From: Streptomyces sp. A3M-1-3
GTDB lineage: Bacteria; Actinomycetota; Actinomycetes; Streptomycetales; Streptomycetaceae
Direction: 5' to 3'
DNA: 64,000 nucleotides
Assembly: GCF_024213665.1 (NCBI RefSeq)
Contig: NZ_JANAVP010000023.1
Coordinates: 1-64,000 of the forward strand
In this document: one piece after another, positions 52,354 to 61,099 of the stretch
Layout: each line of letters opens with the position of its first letter
Numbering within the stretch: position 1 is the first letter of the stretch
The notes under the pieces: generated by a model
The model's database searches: none
What the model was told of the DNA's origin: nothing
What the model saw: only the letters and a program-made list of their open reading frames with translations
Position numbers and translations under genes: made by a program

Positions 52354-53598
52354 ATGAGCCTGGACGTCCGCACTGTCACCGAGTCCGAGTTCCCCGACTG
52401 GTTGCGCGCCCTGAACACCGGATTCCTCCGGCCGCCGGTGGTCACGGACGAGGAGGTCGAGGGGCGCAGGCCGCACACCGATCTCTCCCGGGCGCGGGGG
52501 GCCTTCGAGGCGGGCCGCTGTGTCGCCACCTTCCGGTCGTTCGCCCAGGAGCTCACCGCCGTCGGCGGTGCATCGCTGCCGGCGAGCGCCGTCTCCGATG
52601 TGACGGTCTCGCCCACGCACCGCCGCCGCGGGCTGCTCAGCCGGATGATGGCAGCGGACCTGGCGGCGGCAAAGGAGCGCGGGGACGTCGTGTCGACGCT
52701 GATCGCCGCCGAGTACCCGATCTACGGGCGGTACGGGTACGGCCCGGCCACCTGGACCACCGAGTGGGAGATCGACGTCCCGCGCACCGGCCTCGATCCG
52801 CGCTGGGCCGGTCCCGGCGACGGCGGCCGGATCGACCTGGTCGACGGTGTGGAGGTACGGAAGACCGGCCCCGGACTCCACGAGCGGCTGCGGGCGAGCC
52901 GGCACGGCGTGGTCAGTCGCGACGAGCGCTACTGGAACCTGAACACGGGCCTCGACCGACTGCCCGGCCATCCCTGGGCCGAGCCCTTCTATGCGGTGTA
53001 CCGCTCGGCCGGCGGCGAGCTGGAGGGCCTGCTCGCGTACAAGGCCGACGACACCTGGGGCGAAAGCAAGCTCCCGCAGAACACCGCCACCGTGCTCGAC
53101 ATGATCGCGGTGACGCCGGCCGCGGAGCGTGCCCTGTGGCACTTCCTCTGCTCGGTCGACTGGATCACCAAGGTCCGGTCCGGTTTCCGCGCCCCGGACG
53201 ACCTGCTTCCGCTGCTGCTGCCGGATCCGCGCGCGGCCCGCGTCGTCACGCACGCGGACCTGCTCTGGGTGCGGCTGCTGGATGTCGTACGGGCGCTGGA
53301 GGCCCGTACGTACCCCGTACCCGGCACGCTCGTCCTGGAGGTCGAGGATTCGGCGGGGCTCGCGGGCGGGCGCTTCCGGCTGGACGCCTCGCCGGAGGGG
53401 GCGGTCTGCGCGCCGGCCACCGAGTCGGCGGACCTCACGCTGGCGGTGGGGGAGCTGGGGGCGCTGTACCTGGGGGACGAGTCGGCGGTGCGGCTTACGG
53501 CGCTGGGCCGGGTCGCGGAGGAGTCCAAGGGCGCGGCGGCGGTTGCGGACGCGCTTTTCCGTACGCCGAGGCGCCCTTGGTGCCCGGACATCTTCTGA
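52354..53598 (+). CDS. Eis-like GNAT acetyltransferase
   Basis: The protein is 414 aa with the three-part Eis layout: an N-terminal GNAT domain (acetyl-CoA loop SPTHRRRGLLSRMM), a second GNAT-like domain, and an SCP2-like C-terminal third ending in a free carboxylate, DIF. Eis enzymes acetylate amines, including aminoglycosides. That is notable next to a kinase of aminoglycoside phosphotransferase type 3.4 kb downstream. Confidence 0.9.
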   Translation: MSLDVRTVTESEFPDWLRALNTGFLRPPVVTDEEVEGRRPHTDLSRARGAFEAGRCVATFRSFAQELTAVGGASLPASAVSDVTVSPTHRRRGLLSRMMAADLAAAKERGDVVSTLIAAEYPIYGRYGYGPATWTTEWEIDVPRTGLDPRWAGPGDGGRIDLVDGVEVRKTGPGLHERLRASRHGVVSRDERYWNLNTGLDRLPGHPWAEPFYAVYRSAGGELEGLLAYKADDTWGESKLPQNTATVLDMIAVTPAAERALWHFLCSVDWITKVRSGFRAPDDLLPLLLPDPRAARVVTHADLLWVRLLDVVRALEARTYPVPGTLVLEVEDSAGLAGGRFRLDASPEGAVCAPATESADLTLAVGELGALYLGDESAVRLTALGRVAEESKGAAAVADALFRTPRRPWCPDIF

Positions 53599-53616
53599 GG
53601 CGCGGTGTGCCGCACC

Positions 53617-53805
53617 TCAGCCGAGGACCGGCTGGACGAGCAGGACCAGTACCACGGCCCCGATGCTGAGGCAGGCCGTGTTCTTGGCCTTGATGCCGAC
53701 GGTGAGCAGGGCGACGGCGACCAGGCCCATGGCCCCGAACTGCCATTGGATGACTTCTTCGAGGGCGATGGCGAGGCCGGCGAGGAGGAGAGCGATGAGC
53801 GGCAT
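53617..53805 (-). CDS. 62-aa two-helix membrane protein, module copy 1
   Basis: It starts at ATG with GGGAGGG 6 bases upstream. The sequence PLIALLLAGLAIALEEVIQW, then a short Gly turn, AKNTACLSIGAV and a second hydrophobic run. A paralogue of the same length lies at 54801-54989, and each is divergent from a GntR gene. Function unknown. Confidence 0.8.
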   Translation of the reverse strand: MPLIALLLAGLAIALEEVIQWQFGAMGLVAVALLTVGIKAKNTACLSIGAVVLVLLVQPVLG

Positions 53806-53841
53806 TGCGGTCCCTCCCTGGGTGTGCGGCGAGTTGGCGAC

Positions 53842-53858
53842 CAACTCCACCTGAGTTG
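53842..53858. promoter_or_regulatory. CAACT-N7-AGTTG dyad, operator candidate 1
   Basis: It lies between the divergent small membrane protein and GntR genes. The surrounding 23 bases match those of the second module at 19 positions. Confidence 0.6.
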
Positions 53859-53933
53859 TCCCCGGTTCGAGCCTTCCTATAACCATCTCCGCAATAACTC
53901 CCGATAGATGGCCAGTAGTTGTACTGTTTGGCT

Positions 53934-54797
53934 GTGAGCGTCAAAGAGCTCGCCGTGGCCGACGCGCTGCGGGACCGGATCAGGTCCGGGGTCCTGCGGC
54001 CGGGCGACCGTCTGCCCACGCAGGCACGGCTGGCAGAGGAGTTCGGGGTCGAGCGGGGCACGGTCCGGCAGGCGCTGCGGATCCTCCACGACGAGGGCCT
54101 GCTCACGCACCTGACCAAGGGCAGCCCTGCTCGGGTGGCCGACCCTCCGGCCCACGCGTACGCGGCGTCCGAGGCCCGGCCGCTGCCGACCACCGCCGGC
54201 CTGGCACCCCGTATCACCGACGCCTTCACCGCCCGCCATGTGGAGATCGACGCGCTCTGTCTGACCGCCGGGACGCTGACGCTCGCGCTCGGCGAGCCGC
54301 TGCGCCAGATCCACGCGGGACGGCTCGCACCGGCCAGGGTGGACGTCCGGATCCTGCTGCCGAGCCGCGGTATCACGCTGGCCTTCCCGACCCCGGTCGT
54401 GGACGCGGGCGGCGGGGCCAATCCGGTCCACCGGCGCTGGCTCACCCAGCGCAACGCGCAGGGCCAGGTGCTGCGCCACAACCTGACGTCCCTGCGCCGC
54501 TCGCACGGCATCGACGTACATGTGGCGTTCCGGGCGCTGCCGTTCACGCCGCCCGTGAAGCTGTATCTGCTGAACAACACCGAGGCGCTCTTCGCGTACT
54601 ACCAGGTCGCCCGGCGGGAGGAGGAGATCGACCACGAGCCCCTGGCGACGTACGACACACAGGGGGCGCGGTCGATGCTCTTCGCGTTCGCCCAGAGTGG
54701 CGTGAGCCTGCGGGACACGACCTTCGTCGAGCAGTCGCAGCTGTGGTTCAACGCTCTCTGGAACACCATCAGTTCGGAGCTGGACCTCGGCCTCTAG
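53934..54797 (+). CDS. GntR family regulator, module copy 1
   Basis: The protein is 287 aa from GTG at 53934. The winged helix domain (residues 1-70) has ADALRDRIRSGVLRPGDRLP and the recognition helix ERGTVRQALRILHDEGLL. The C-terminal domain of about 200 residues is not a plain UTRA or FCD pattern that I can name; it is shared with copy 2 (e.g. FRALPFTPPVKLYLLN). A TTG at 53919 is a possible start but lies in the promoter-like TACTGT. It is convergent with the second small membrane protein gene, with 3 bases between stops. Confidence 0.88.
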   Translation: MSVKELAVADALRDRIRSGVLRPGDRLPTQARLAEEFGVERGTVRQALRILHDEGLLTHLTKGSPARVADPPAHAYAASEARPLPTTAGLAPRITDAFTARHVEIDALCLTAGTLTLALGEPLRQIHAGRLAPARVDVRILLPSRGITLAFPTPVVDAGGGANPVHRRWLTQRNAQGQVLRHNLTSLRRSHGIDVHVAFRALPFTPPVKLYLLNNTEALFAYYQVARREEEIDHEPLATYDTQGARSMLFAFAQSGVSLRDTTFVEQSQLWFNALWNTISSELDLGL

Positions 54798-54800
54798 CTT

Positions 54801-54989
54801 CTAGGCCGAGGGCCCGGCCACTTGGACGGCCAGTACGGCGGCGCCGATACCGGCGCAGGTCGGGTTCTTGGCCTTGACGCCGACGGCCAGCAGGAACAGG
54901 CCGATGATTCCGACTGTTCCGTACCGCCATTCGACGAGCTGCTCGAATCCGATGACGAGGAGGGTGGCGAGAAGTGCGATGGCGGGCAT
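54801..54989 (-). CDS. 62-aa two-helix membrane protein, module copy 2
   Basis: The same length as copy 1 with matching order: PAIALLATLLVIGFEQLVEW, a Gly-rich second helix, AVGVKAKNPTCAGIGAAVLA. The K-A-K-N-x-x-C core is identical in both. Probably a product of tandem duplication. Confidence 0.8.
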   Translation of the reverse strand: MPAIALLATLLVIGFEQLVEWRYGTVGIIGLFLLAVGVKAKNPTCAGIGAAVLAVQVAGPSA

Positions 54990-55077
54990 GGTGTCCCCCT
55001 TCGGTTCTTCAGGCGCGCGGTGATGCCCGTACATCGGTGGACGGGCGGATCTGCTTCCAGGGTGAAAAGTTGGCAAC

Positions 55078-55094
55078 CAACTACACTGAAGTTG
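55078..55094. promoter_or_regulatory. CAACT-N7-AGTTG dyad, operator candidate 2
   Basis: The same dyad as at 53842, in the same position between a small membrane protein gene and a GntR gene. Confidence 0.6.
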
Positions 55095-55169
55095 TCCCCA
55101 TTTGGCGGCGATCCATAAACAACTTACAAACAACTCCCGTTGAATGGCGACGAGTTGTACGGTTGGCGG

Positions 55170-56066
55170 GTGACCCAGGAGAGCCCGGCACCGAACGGCA
55201 GGAAGCGCTCGTCCCAGGACGTGGCGGACGCCCTTCGTGCCCGCATCGACGCAGGTGAACTGAGGGCCGGCGACCGGATGCCGACCCAGGCAGAGCTGGC
55301 CGACGAGTTCCACGTGGAGCGCGGAACCATCCGCCAGGCGCTCCGGATCCTCCAGGACGCCGGCCTGCTCACCGATGTCGCCCGGGGCGCCCCGGCCCGT
55401 ATCGCGGACCGCGTCGGCGGCCACACGGCGCCCGCCGGCGAGGAGCCCCAGCCGACCATGGTCGCCCTGGCACCGCGCATAGCGACCGCCTTTTCGGTGC
55501 CCGACGTCCGGATCGACGCCATCAGCCTGACCGCGGAATCGCTGATGCTGGCCCTCGGCGAACCGCTGCGCCTGATCCACGCGGGCCGCATCCAGCCCGC
55601 GCGCGTCGAGGTCCGCGTGCTGCTGCCGAGCCGGGACATCGACCTCGCGTTCCCCACGGCCGTCGCCGTGCCGCCGGAAGGCTCCGCCGGCGACAACCCG
55701 GTGCACGACCGCTGGCTGGCCATGCGCAACTCACAGGGCCAGGTGCTGCGCCACAACCTGCTCGCGCTGCGCCGCTCGCACGGCATCGACGTCACGGTGA
55801 CCTTCCGGGCGCTGCCGTTCACGCCGCCCGTGAAGCTGTACGTCCTCAACGGCCGCGAGGCACTCTTCGCGTACTACCAGGTCACCAAGCGGGAGGAGGA
55901 GATCGGCGACACGGCCGTGGAGCTGTACGACGCGCTCGGCACCGAGTCGCTGCTCTTCTCGTTCGAGCTGCGGGCGGGAGCGCAGGACCAGGCGTTCGTG
56001 GAGGAGTCGCAGAAGTGGTTCGACGCCCTCTGGAACACGATCGCGTCGGACCTGACACTCTCTTAG
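55170..56066 (+). CDS. GntR family regulator, module copy 2
   Basis: The protein is 298 aa from GTG at 55170, with TACGGT 6 bases before it, so the message may be leaderless. The helix-turn-helix (RAGDRMPTQAELADEFHVER, GTIRQALRILQDAGLL) and the C-terminal domain align with copy 1 throughout, including RQALRILxDxGLLT and VLRHNLxxLRRSHGIDV. It overlaps the next gene by one base (TAGTG), so it is cotranscribed with the HAD hydrolase. Confidence 0.9.
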   Translation: MTQESPAPNGRKRSSQDVADALRARIDAGELRAGDRMPTQAELADEFHVERGTIRQALRILQDAGLLTDVARGAPARIADRVGGHTAPAGEEPQPTMVALAPRIATAFSVPDVRIDAISLTAESLMLALGEPLRLIHAGRIQPARVEVRVLLPSRDIDLAFPTAVAVPPEGSAGDNPVHDRWLAMRNSQGQVLRHNLLALRRSHGIDVTVTFRALPFTPPVKLYVLNGREALFAYYQVTKREEEIGDTAVELYDALGTESLLFSFELRAGAQDQAFVEESQKWFDALWNTIASDLTLS

Positions 56067-56812
56067 TGACTTCTGATACGACGCGAACCGAACAGGCGGC
56101 AACCGTGACCGAGGCGTTTACGAGTCTGGTCGCGGGAGCGGAGAACGTCCTCTTCGACTTCGACGGCCCCATCTGCAGGCTCTTCGCCGGCCATCTGGCG
56201 GACGAGGTCGCCGAGCGGCTGGTCGCCTGGCTGGAGGAACGCGGACAGCATGTACTGCTGACCGAGGAGGACCGCCTCTCCGGGGACCCCCACGCCGTAC
56301 TGCGGGCCGTCGACCGCATCCACCCGGGCAGTGACCTCGTGGAGGCGCTGGAGGAGATGCTCACCGGCGAGGAGCTGCACGCCACGGACACCGCCTGGCC
56401 CACTCCGCATGTCGACCCGCTGATACGCACCTGGCTGGCCACCGGCGCCCGGCTGGCCATCGCGACGAACAACTCTCCACGCGTGGTGGAGCGCTACCTC
56501 ACGGGCCGCGGCCTCCGCGACTGCTTCGGCGCACACATCCACGGCCGAAGCGCCGAGCTGCACCTGCTGAAGCCGGACCCGAACTGCCTCAACCGCGCCC
56601 TGGCCTCGCTGCGGGCCCACCCGGCCACGTCCCTGATGATCGGCGACACCCCGTCCGACCTCCAGGCGGCCCGGTGGGCGGGCGTACCGTTCCTCGGCTA
56701 CGCACGGGACGACGAGCGGGCGAAGCGGCTGTACGACGCGGGCGCGGAGATCGTGGTGGACTCGCTGCTGCCGCTGCTAGACATCGTACGAAGCCGTGGC
56801 AGCCGGACCTGA
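56066..56812 (+). CDS. HAD family hydrolase
   Basis: The protein is 248 aa from a GTG overlapping the GntR stop; a GTG at 56105 would shorten it. Motif I is LFDFDGPICRLF, motif II Thr/Asn in IATNNSPRV, motif III Lys in LKPDPNCLNRA, and motif IV GDTPSDLQAA, all in place for a phosphatase of the phosphoglycolate phosphatase type. The substrate is not known. The neighbouring double kinase suggests a phosphorylation-dephosphorylation pair. Confidence 0.9.
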   Translation: MTSDTTRTEQAATVTEAFTSLVAGAENVLFDFDGPICRLFAGHLADEVAERLVAWLEERGQHVLLTEEDRLSGDPHAVLRAVDRIHPGSDLVEALEEMLTGEELHATDTAWPTPHVDPLIRTWLATGARLAIATNNSPRVVERYLTGRGLRDCFGAHIHGRSAELHLLKPDPNCLNRALASLRAHPATSLMIGDTPSDLQAARWAGVPFLGYARDDERAKRLYDAGAEIVVDSLLPLLDIVRSRGSRT

Positions 56813-56981
56813 GCCGGCAGGCATATGCGCGGCATCCCAGAGGGCCCTCGCCGACACATTCGGAGCACCGCAGTCACTCACATGGGCCACAGGTGTCGCA
56901 ACTCACCTCGTGGACCGCCCTGTTGGCCACTAGGGTATGCATCCCCGTCAATGTCCCCGCGCGAGTATCCAGGAGCGGCCC

Positions 56982-59162
56982 GTGGGCGGTCCCACTGAGG
57001 CAGTGCTCCACGCGGCGGGTCGCACAGGGCTGGACGTGTACGACGCCTTCGTGCTTCATGCACTCAGCCACGGTGAGGAGACCGGTGGCCACCACAACCG
57101 CAACTTCGTGGTGCCCCTGACGGAACCCATGGCCCGCCTCGTCAATCGGGAGCCGGGCACGTCGGTGAAGGTGCGCCTGCGGGTGCCGGAGATGCTCCCG
57201 GTCGTCCTGCGGACCTGGCAGGACGAGCACCGGATTCTCGACGCGATCAAGGGCGTGCTCCCCCATGTGCCGGAATGCCTGGCCAGGAGCGGCGGCACGG
57301 CCGTGCATAGTTATGCGGAGGGAGTGCCGCTCTCCAGCATCTGCCAGAACGGCAAGCCGCTCGATTCCCGGCTGATCCAGGCTCTCGCCGAGCTGCTCGC
57401 GCAGATGGTCCGGGTGCGCCGCCAGGATCTGCCGAAACTCCCGCCCGCCTGGCCGCGCGACGGAAGCAGCCGCTCATTTCTCCGTACGCTCGCGCTGGCC
57501 ACCGACGCGCAGGTCCGCCGGCCCAATTGGCCGGAATTCGGCGGGCTCTTTGCCGCCCTCGGGGTCCACGACGACGCGATGACCGCATTCGCCCAGCGCG
57601 TGCCACCGATGGTGCGACGTCCGTTCAGCCTGCTCCATACGGACCTGCACCGCGAGAATGTGATCTTCTCCTACCACGGTGACCCGCCTCTCATCTGTGT
57701 GGACTGGGAACTGGCCACCTACGGTGACCCGCTGCACGATCTCGCCACGCACCTCGTGCGCATGCACTACCCCTCGAGCCAGTGGGAAGAAGTGAAAGAG
57801 GCGTGGCGTCAGGCGATAAGCCGGGTCAGGCCGGAGGCCGTGCACGGGCTGGACACCGATCTGCGCCACTACATCGACTTCGAGCACGCGCAGTCCGTCT
57901 ACCCGGACGTGATGCGCGCGGCGAAGTCCCTGGGCGACGGTCAGGAGCCCGATGGTCTGCAGGCCGCCACGGAGTCGGTGGAGAGGGCGCTCGGCGTCGC
58001 CAGGGGTCCGCTGGGGCTCGCCGACGTACCGGGTCCGTCCGAGATCGAGCGGATCCTCTACCGGTGGCACGCGGCACGTCAGGTCCGTACCGCGCGGGTG
58101 CGTCGCAGCGCCTGCGCCGTCGTCTCCTGGGTCGCCGACGGGCGCATCGCGGAGAATCCGGCCTTCCCGAGGGAAGCCGTGGTGGAAGCGCTGGCCGCCG
58201 AGGGCGCGGCCCCCGCGGAACACGTGTTCAAAGGCACCGGCCACCTCAACACGGTCGTGCGGGTGCCGAGCTCCGGCTCCACCGTCGTGGTGCGCCGCAG
58301 GCTGAGCGCCGGCAGCCGAAGGGAACCGTGCTTCCTCGACGAGCACGCGGTTCTGATGGCCCTGGAGGCCGTCGAAGGTGCCGTACGCGCGCCGAAGCTG
58401 CTCGCACTCGGGGTCAGCAGACCGTCGGATCAGTTTGCCGTGCATTCGTACGCCGGTCCGCCGGACGGCTGCCGGCCGCCCAATCACCCCGTACACGGGC
58501 TGCTGCCGCACGAGGCGGACGATCTCGTCGACCAGCTGTGCGCCCTCGTCGATGTCGACACCCGGTGCCTCGGTCCGGCGATGGGGGGTGGTGTCTTCTA
58601 CGGCTGGCTGAGTGACCGGCTGGTCGATCTGGTGGGGTCCCTGCCCAAGGAGTCCCTGCAGTTGGCCGGGGCTCTGGGACTGCCCAACGCGTACCGGCTC
58701 AGGGAGATCCTCTCCCGCCACACGGTCGTTCAGCGGCCGCCCGTGCTGCTCCACGGTGATCTCAACCCCTGGAACCTGGTCCGGCACGAGAGGACGGGCG
58801 AACTCACCATCATCGACTGGGAGATGGCGATGATCGGGGACCCGCTGTACGACCTGGTCCGCCATCTCCACCTGACCCCGCACCGGGCCGAGATCCGGCA
58901 GCGGATGTACGCGCGGTGGATCCGGAACATGAGCCTCCGGGGTGAGGCGTATGTCCAGGGCTGGGCCGACGACCGGCATATCTACCGCTGGATCGAGATC
59001 GTGCGGTCCGCCTACGTCGATCTGGACCGCCTGGTCACGGGCATGAGCCTGGACGCGCCCAATGTCCGCAGAGCCGTGGATTCCTACTCGATGACCCTGC
59101 TGGCCGCCACCGCGTCGCTGGGGCTGCGCTCGGGACGCGTGGTTACGCCGTCCGCTTCCTGA
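56982..59162 (+). CDS. protein with two tandem aminoglycoside phosphotransferase-type kinase domains
   Basis: The protein is 726 aa from GTG at 56982, which has AGGAG 6 bases upstream; an ATG at 56937 lacks such a site. Domain 1 (about 1-310) has the Brenner motif HTDLHRENV (Asp221) and the metal-binding ICVDWELATYGDP (Asp241). Domain 2 (about 410-700) has HGDLNPWNLV (Asp593) and IIDWEMAMIGDP (Asp612). Both look catalytically complete, and DPLxDLxxHL follows each. Most such kinases have one domain. The substrate could be an aminoglycoside, a sugar or another small alcohol. It ends 20 bases inside a convergent transporter relic. Confidence 0.85.
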   Translation: MGGPTEAVLHAAGRTGLDVYDAFVLHALSHGEETGGHHNRNFVVPLTEPMARLVNREPGTSVKVRLRVPEMLPVVLRTWQDEHRILDAIKGVLPHVPECLARSGGTAVHSYAEGVPLSSICQNGKPLDSRLIQALAELLAQMVRVRRQDLPKLPPAWPRDGSSRSFLRTLALATDAQVRRPNWPEFGGLFAALGVHDDAMTAFAQRVPPMVRRPFSLLHTDLHRENVIFSYHGDPPLICVDWELATYGDPLHDLATHLVRMHYPSSQWEEVKEAWRQAISRVRPEAVHGLDTDLRHYIDFEHAQSVYPDVMRAAKSLGDGQEPDGLQAATESVERALGVARGPLGLADVPGPSEIERILYRWHAARQVRTARVRRSACAVVSWVADGRIAENPAFPREAVVEALAAEGAAPAEHVFKGTGHLNTVVRVPSSGSTVVVRRRLSAGSRREPCFLDEHAVLMALEAVEGAVRAPKLLALGVSRPSDQFAVHSYAGPPDGCRPPNHPVHGLLPHEADDLVDQLCALVDVDTRCLGPAMGGGVFYGWLSDRLVDLVGSLPKESLQLAGALGLPNAYRLREILSRHTVVQRPPVLLHGDLNPWNLVRHERTGELTIIDWEMAMIGDPLYDLVRHLHLTPHRAEIRQRMYARWIRNMSLRGEAYVQGWADDRHIYRWIEIVRSAYVDLDRLVTGMSLDAPNVRRAVDSYSMTLLAATASLGLRSGRVVTPSAS

Positions 59163-59280
59163 ACAGCACCTCCGACAGCGCCACCGCCACCGCCGGCATG
59201 CCCGCGCACCACGCCGGCGCGATCCAGGGGGCGTTGCCGACGGGCTGGTCGAGGAGCAGGCCGCGCAGGGACTCGACCAC
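59143..59280 (-). pseudogene. C-terminal remnant of a DrrB-type ABC-2 permease
   Basis: About 45 codons read RGLLLDQPVGNAPWIAPAWC to VLFRKRTA and a TAA stop. This matches the last helix and basic end of daunorubicin-resistance-type ABC permeases. The rest of the gene is missing: at 59280 the sequence changes to another gene's fragment on the other strand. Confidence 0.6.
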
Positions 59281-59789
59281 CGTTCGTGCTGCACGACATG
59301 TTCGCCGTGCCCTTCGATGAGATAGCCCCGATGATCGACCGGTCCCCGGCGGCGGCGAGGCAACTCGCGAGCCGCGCACGCCGCCGGGTGCACGGGCAGG
59401 CGCCGGGTCCCGACCCCGATCTCACCCGCCAACGCGAAGTCGTCGACGCGTTCTTCGCCGCCGCTCGCGACGGTGACCTGGACGCGCTCGTCGCCGTGCT
59501 CGACCCCGACGTCGTGCTGCGGTCCGACGGCGGCGTCGTGCGTGCCCGCCACACGGTCGTGATCCGCGGCGCACGGACCGTGGCCGGACAGGCGGTCACC
59601 TTCGGACAGCTCTCCCCGTTCGCACGACCGGCGCTGATCAACGGAACCGCCGGAGTCATGGTCGCCGCACAGGAACGGCCGCTGTCCGTCATGGCCTTCA
59701 CCGTCACAGGCGGGAAGATCGTCGCCATCGACGTACTGGCCGACCCCGAACGGCTCGACCAACTCGACCTGACAGCCCTCGACCGCTGA
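59281..59789 (+). pseudogene. C-terminal remnant of an ECF41-type sigma factor with SnoaL-like domain
   Basis: It opens in mid-gene with FVLHDMFAVPFDEIAPMID, the sigma-4 region of ECF41 factors, then RSPAAARQLASRARRRVHG and a complete SnoaL-like domain (EVVDAFFAAARDGDLDALVA). The sigma-2 half is absent, so it cannot act as a normal sigma factor. Translation from GTG 59286 is possible but no ribosome site is evident. Confidence 0.7.
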
Positions 59790-60204
59790 GGGCTCTCGGC
59801 CGTGGCTGGTGTCACGAGGCCGACGGTCGCCCGCCGCGGCTTCAGATGCCCGGTGTCCTTTGACAACGAAGTTGGTCCGGTGCGGTGTCCTGGCCTGGAG
59901 CGACTAGGTCGGATGTCAAACGATCAGACCCGTCTTTGGCTTCTGCTGTCAGCGGCCAGTTTGGATTCCACACGTATGGCCAGTTGCGGCGTCACGTTCC
60001 GTGACGATTTCTTGATCAAGGTGTTGCCCGAGCGGTCGGCACCGGAACGTATCGCGTGCGCTCCTGCATGTACGTCGCCAAAGATGATCGTCGGCGACTA
60101 GTCATCCGGAGATGGGTGTAGCTCCTCTGCAGGGACAAGCTGAGCTGGGCTCATCTGGATCGGGCTGTTCGCTGTCCCGGCTTGTGATCACCTGGGAGAC
60201 GGTT
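59790..60204. other. 415-base stretch without a supported gene
   Basis: Base composition is less GC-rich than the surroundings and no frame looks like protein. It separates the sigma factor relic from the AraC relic and probably holds more decayed DNA. Confidence 0.4.
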
Positions 60205-60329
60205 GAGGAGATCCTGGGCGACGCGGCGCCAGGCGGTGCGCGCGACGGCGGGGATGCGACCGTGTGTGGCGAAACAGGTGGCCAGATCGATCAGGAATCG
60301 AGAAGCGCGGGTCACGGGCCGCACCTAGC
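60205..60329 (+). pseudogene. C-terminal remnant of an AraC family regulator
   Basis: The frame reading RRQAVRATAGMRPCVAKQVA to a TAG at 60327-60329 aligns with the last 35 residues of the intact AraC gene at 61100-61561 (RRRATGAAAGMPPCVAKQVT). Upstream of it the frame is closed and no HTH remains. It precedes a VOC gene just as the intact copy does. Confidence 0.6.
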
Positions 60330-60338
60330 ATGATCGTC

Positions 60339-60749
60339 ATGGACATCACCATTCACACGAGCTTCCTCCCGCATGACGACCCGGACGCGTCCCTGGCCTT
60401 CTACCGCGACGCCCTCGGCTTCGAGGTCCGCAGCGACGTCGGACAGGGCAAGATGCGCTGGATCACGGTCGGCCCCGTCGGCCAGCCCGGCACGTCCATC
60501 CTCCTGGCGCCGCCGGCCGCCGACCCTGGGGTCACCGAGGACGAGCGCCGCACCATCGCCGAGATGATGGCCAAGGGCACCTACGGCTGGATCCTGCTGG
60601 CCACCCGGGACCTCGACGGCACTTTCGAGAAGGTGCAGGCCGGCGACGCCGAGGTCGTCCAGGAGCCGACCGAGCAGCCGTACGGCATCCGCGACTGCGC
60701 CTTCCGCGATCCCGCGGGCAACCTGGTCCGCATCCAGGAGCTTCGCTGA
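60339..60749 (+). CDS. VOC family protein (glyoxalase/bleomycin resistance fold)
   Basis: The protein is 136 aa from ATG at 60339; ATG at 60330 is also possible. The fold's pattern is clear: HDDPDASLAFYRDALGFEVR at the start and the C-terminal RDCAFRDPAGNLVRIQEL with the metal Glu. Such proteins bind or modify small toxic compounds. It follows an AraC relic and precedes a UvrA-like relic. Confidence 0.88.
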   Translation: MDITIHTSFLPHDDPDASLAFYRDALGFEVRSDVGQGKMRWITVGPVGQPGTSILLAPPAADPGVTEDERRTIAEMMAKGTYGWILLATRDLDGTFEKVQAGDAEVVQEPTEQPYGIRDCAFRDPAGNLVRIQELR

Positions 60750-60774
60750 GCCGTCCGGTCATCGATTCGGCCAT

Positions 60775-61062
60775 GATGGCCGGCGTCGCGACCATCTGCG
60801 AAGAATACGGCGGCCGGCGCTTCCAGGCCGCTGTCCTCGACTCGGCGGCCGCACCATCGCAGAGGTGCTCGCGATGTCGGCCGCCGAGGCCGAGGCGCGC
60901 ACGCCGGCCGCCCACAAGGGCGGCGTCTACATCCTCGCCGCGCCGACCACCGGCCTCCATCCCGCCGCCGTCGAGCAGTTGCTCGGCCTGCTCGACCGGA
61001 TCGTCGACTCCGGCAAGCCGGTCATCGCCAGCACCTCGCCGCCTACCTCGGCATGCAACCCA
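60775..61062 (+). pseudogene. collapsed UvrA-like ABC ATPase remnant
   Basis: Pieces of a UvrA-type protein occur in order but in different frames: GRRFQAAVLD, then IAEVLAMSAAEAEA, then GGVYILAAPTTGLHPAAVEQ (Walker B region, with the usual DEP changed to AAP), then VDSGKPVIA and QHLAAYLG from the extreme C-terminus. Large internal stretches are deleted. The gene is dead. Confidence 0.65.
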
Positions 61063-61099
61063 GGTGCTCGCGGACATCGATGCAAAGGGGTTCTCTCAT

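Noticed and set aside
51223..53253. Long minus-strand open frame across asparaginase and the Eis-like gene
   Set aside because: Antisense to two well-supported genes; composition is that of a mirror frame.
57474..59762. Minus-strand open frame of 762 codons
   Set aside because: Antisense to the double-kinase gene. Only the short permease tail at 59143-59280, in another minus frame, has real protein character.
60149..60313. 54-codon minus-strand frame overlapping the AraC relic
   Set aside because: The plus-strand frame aligns residue by residue with the intact AraC gene's end, so the minus frame is best explained as its mirror.
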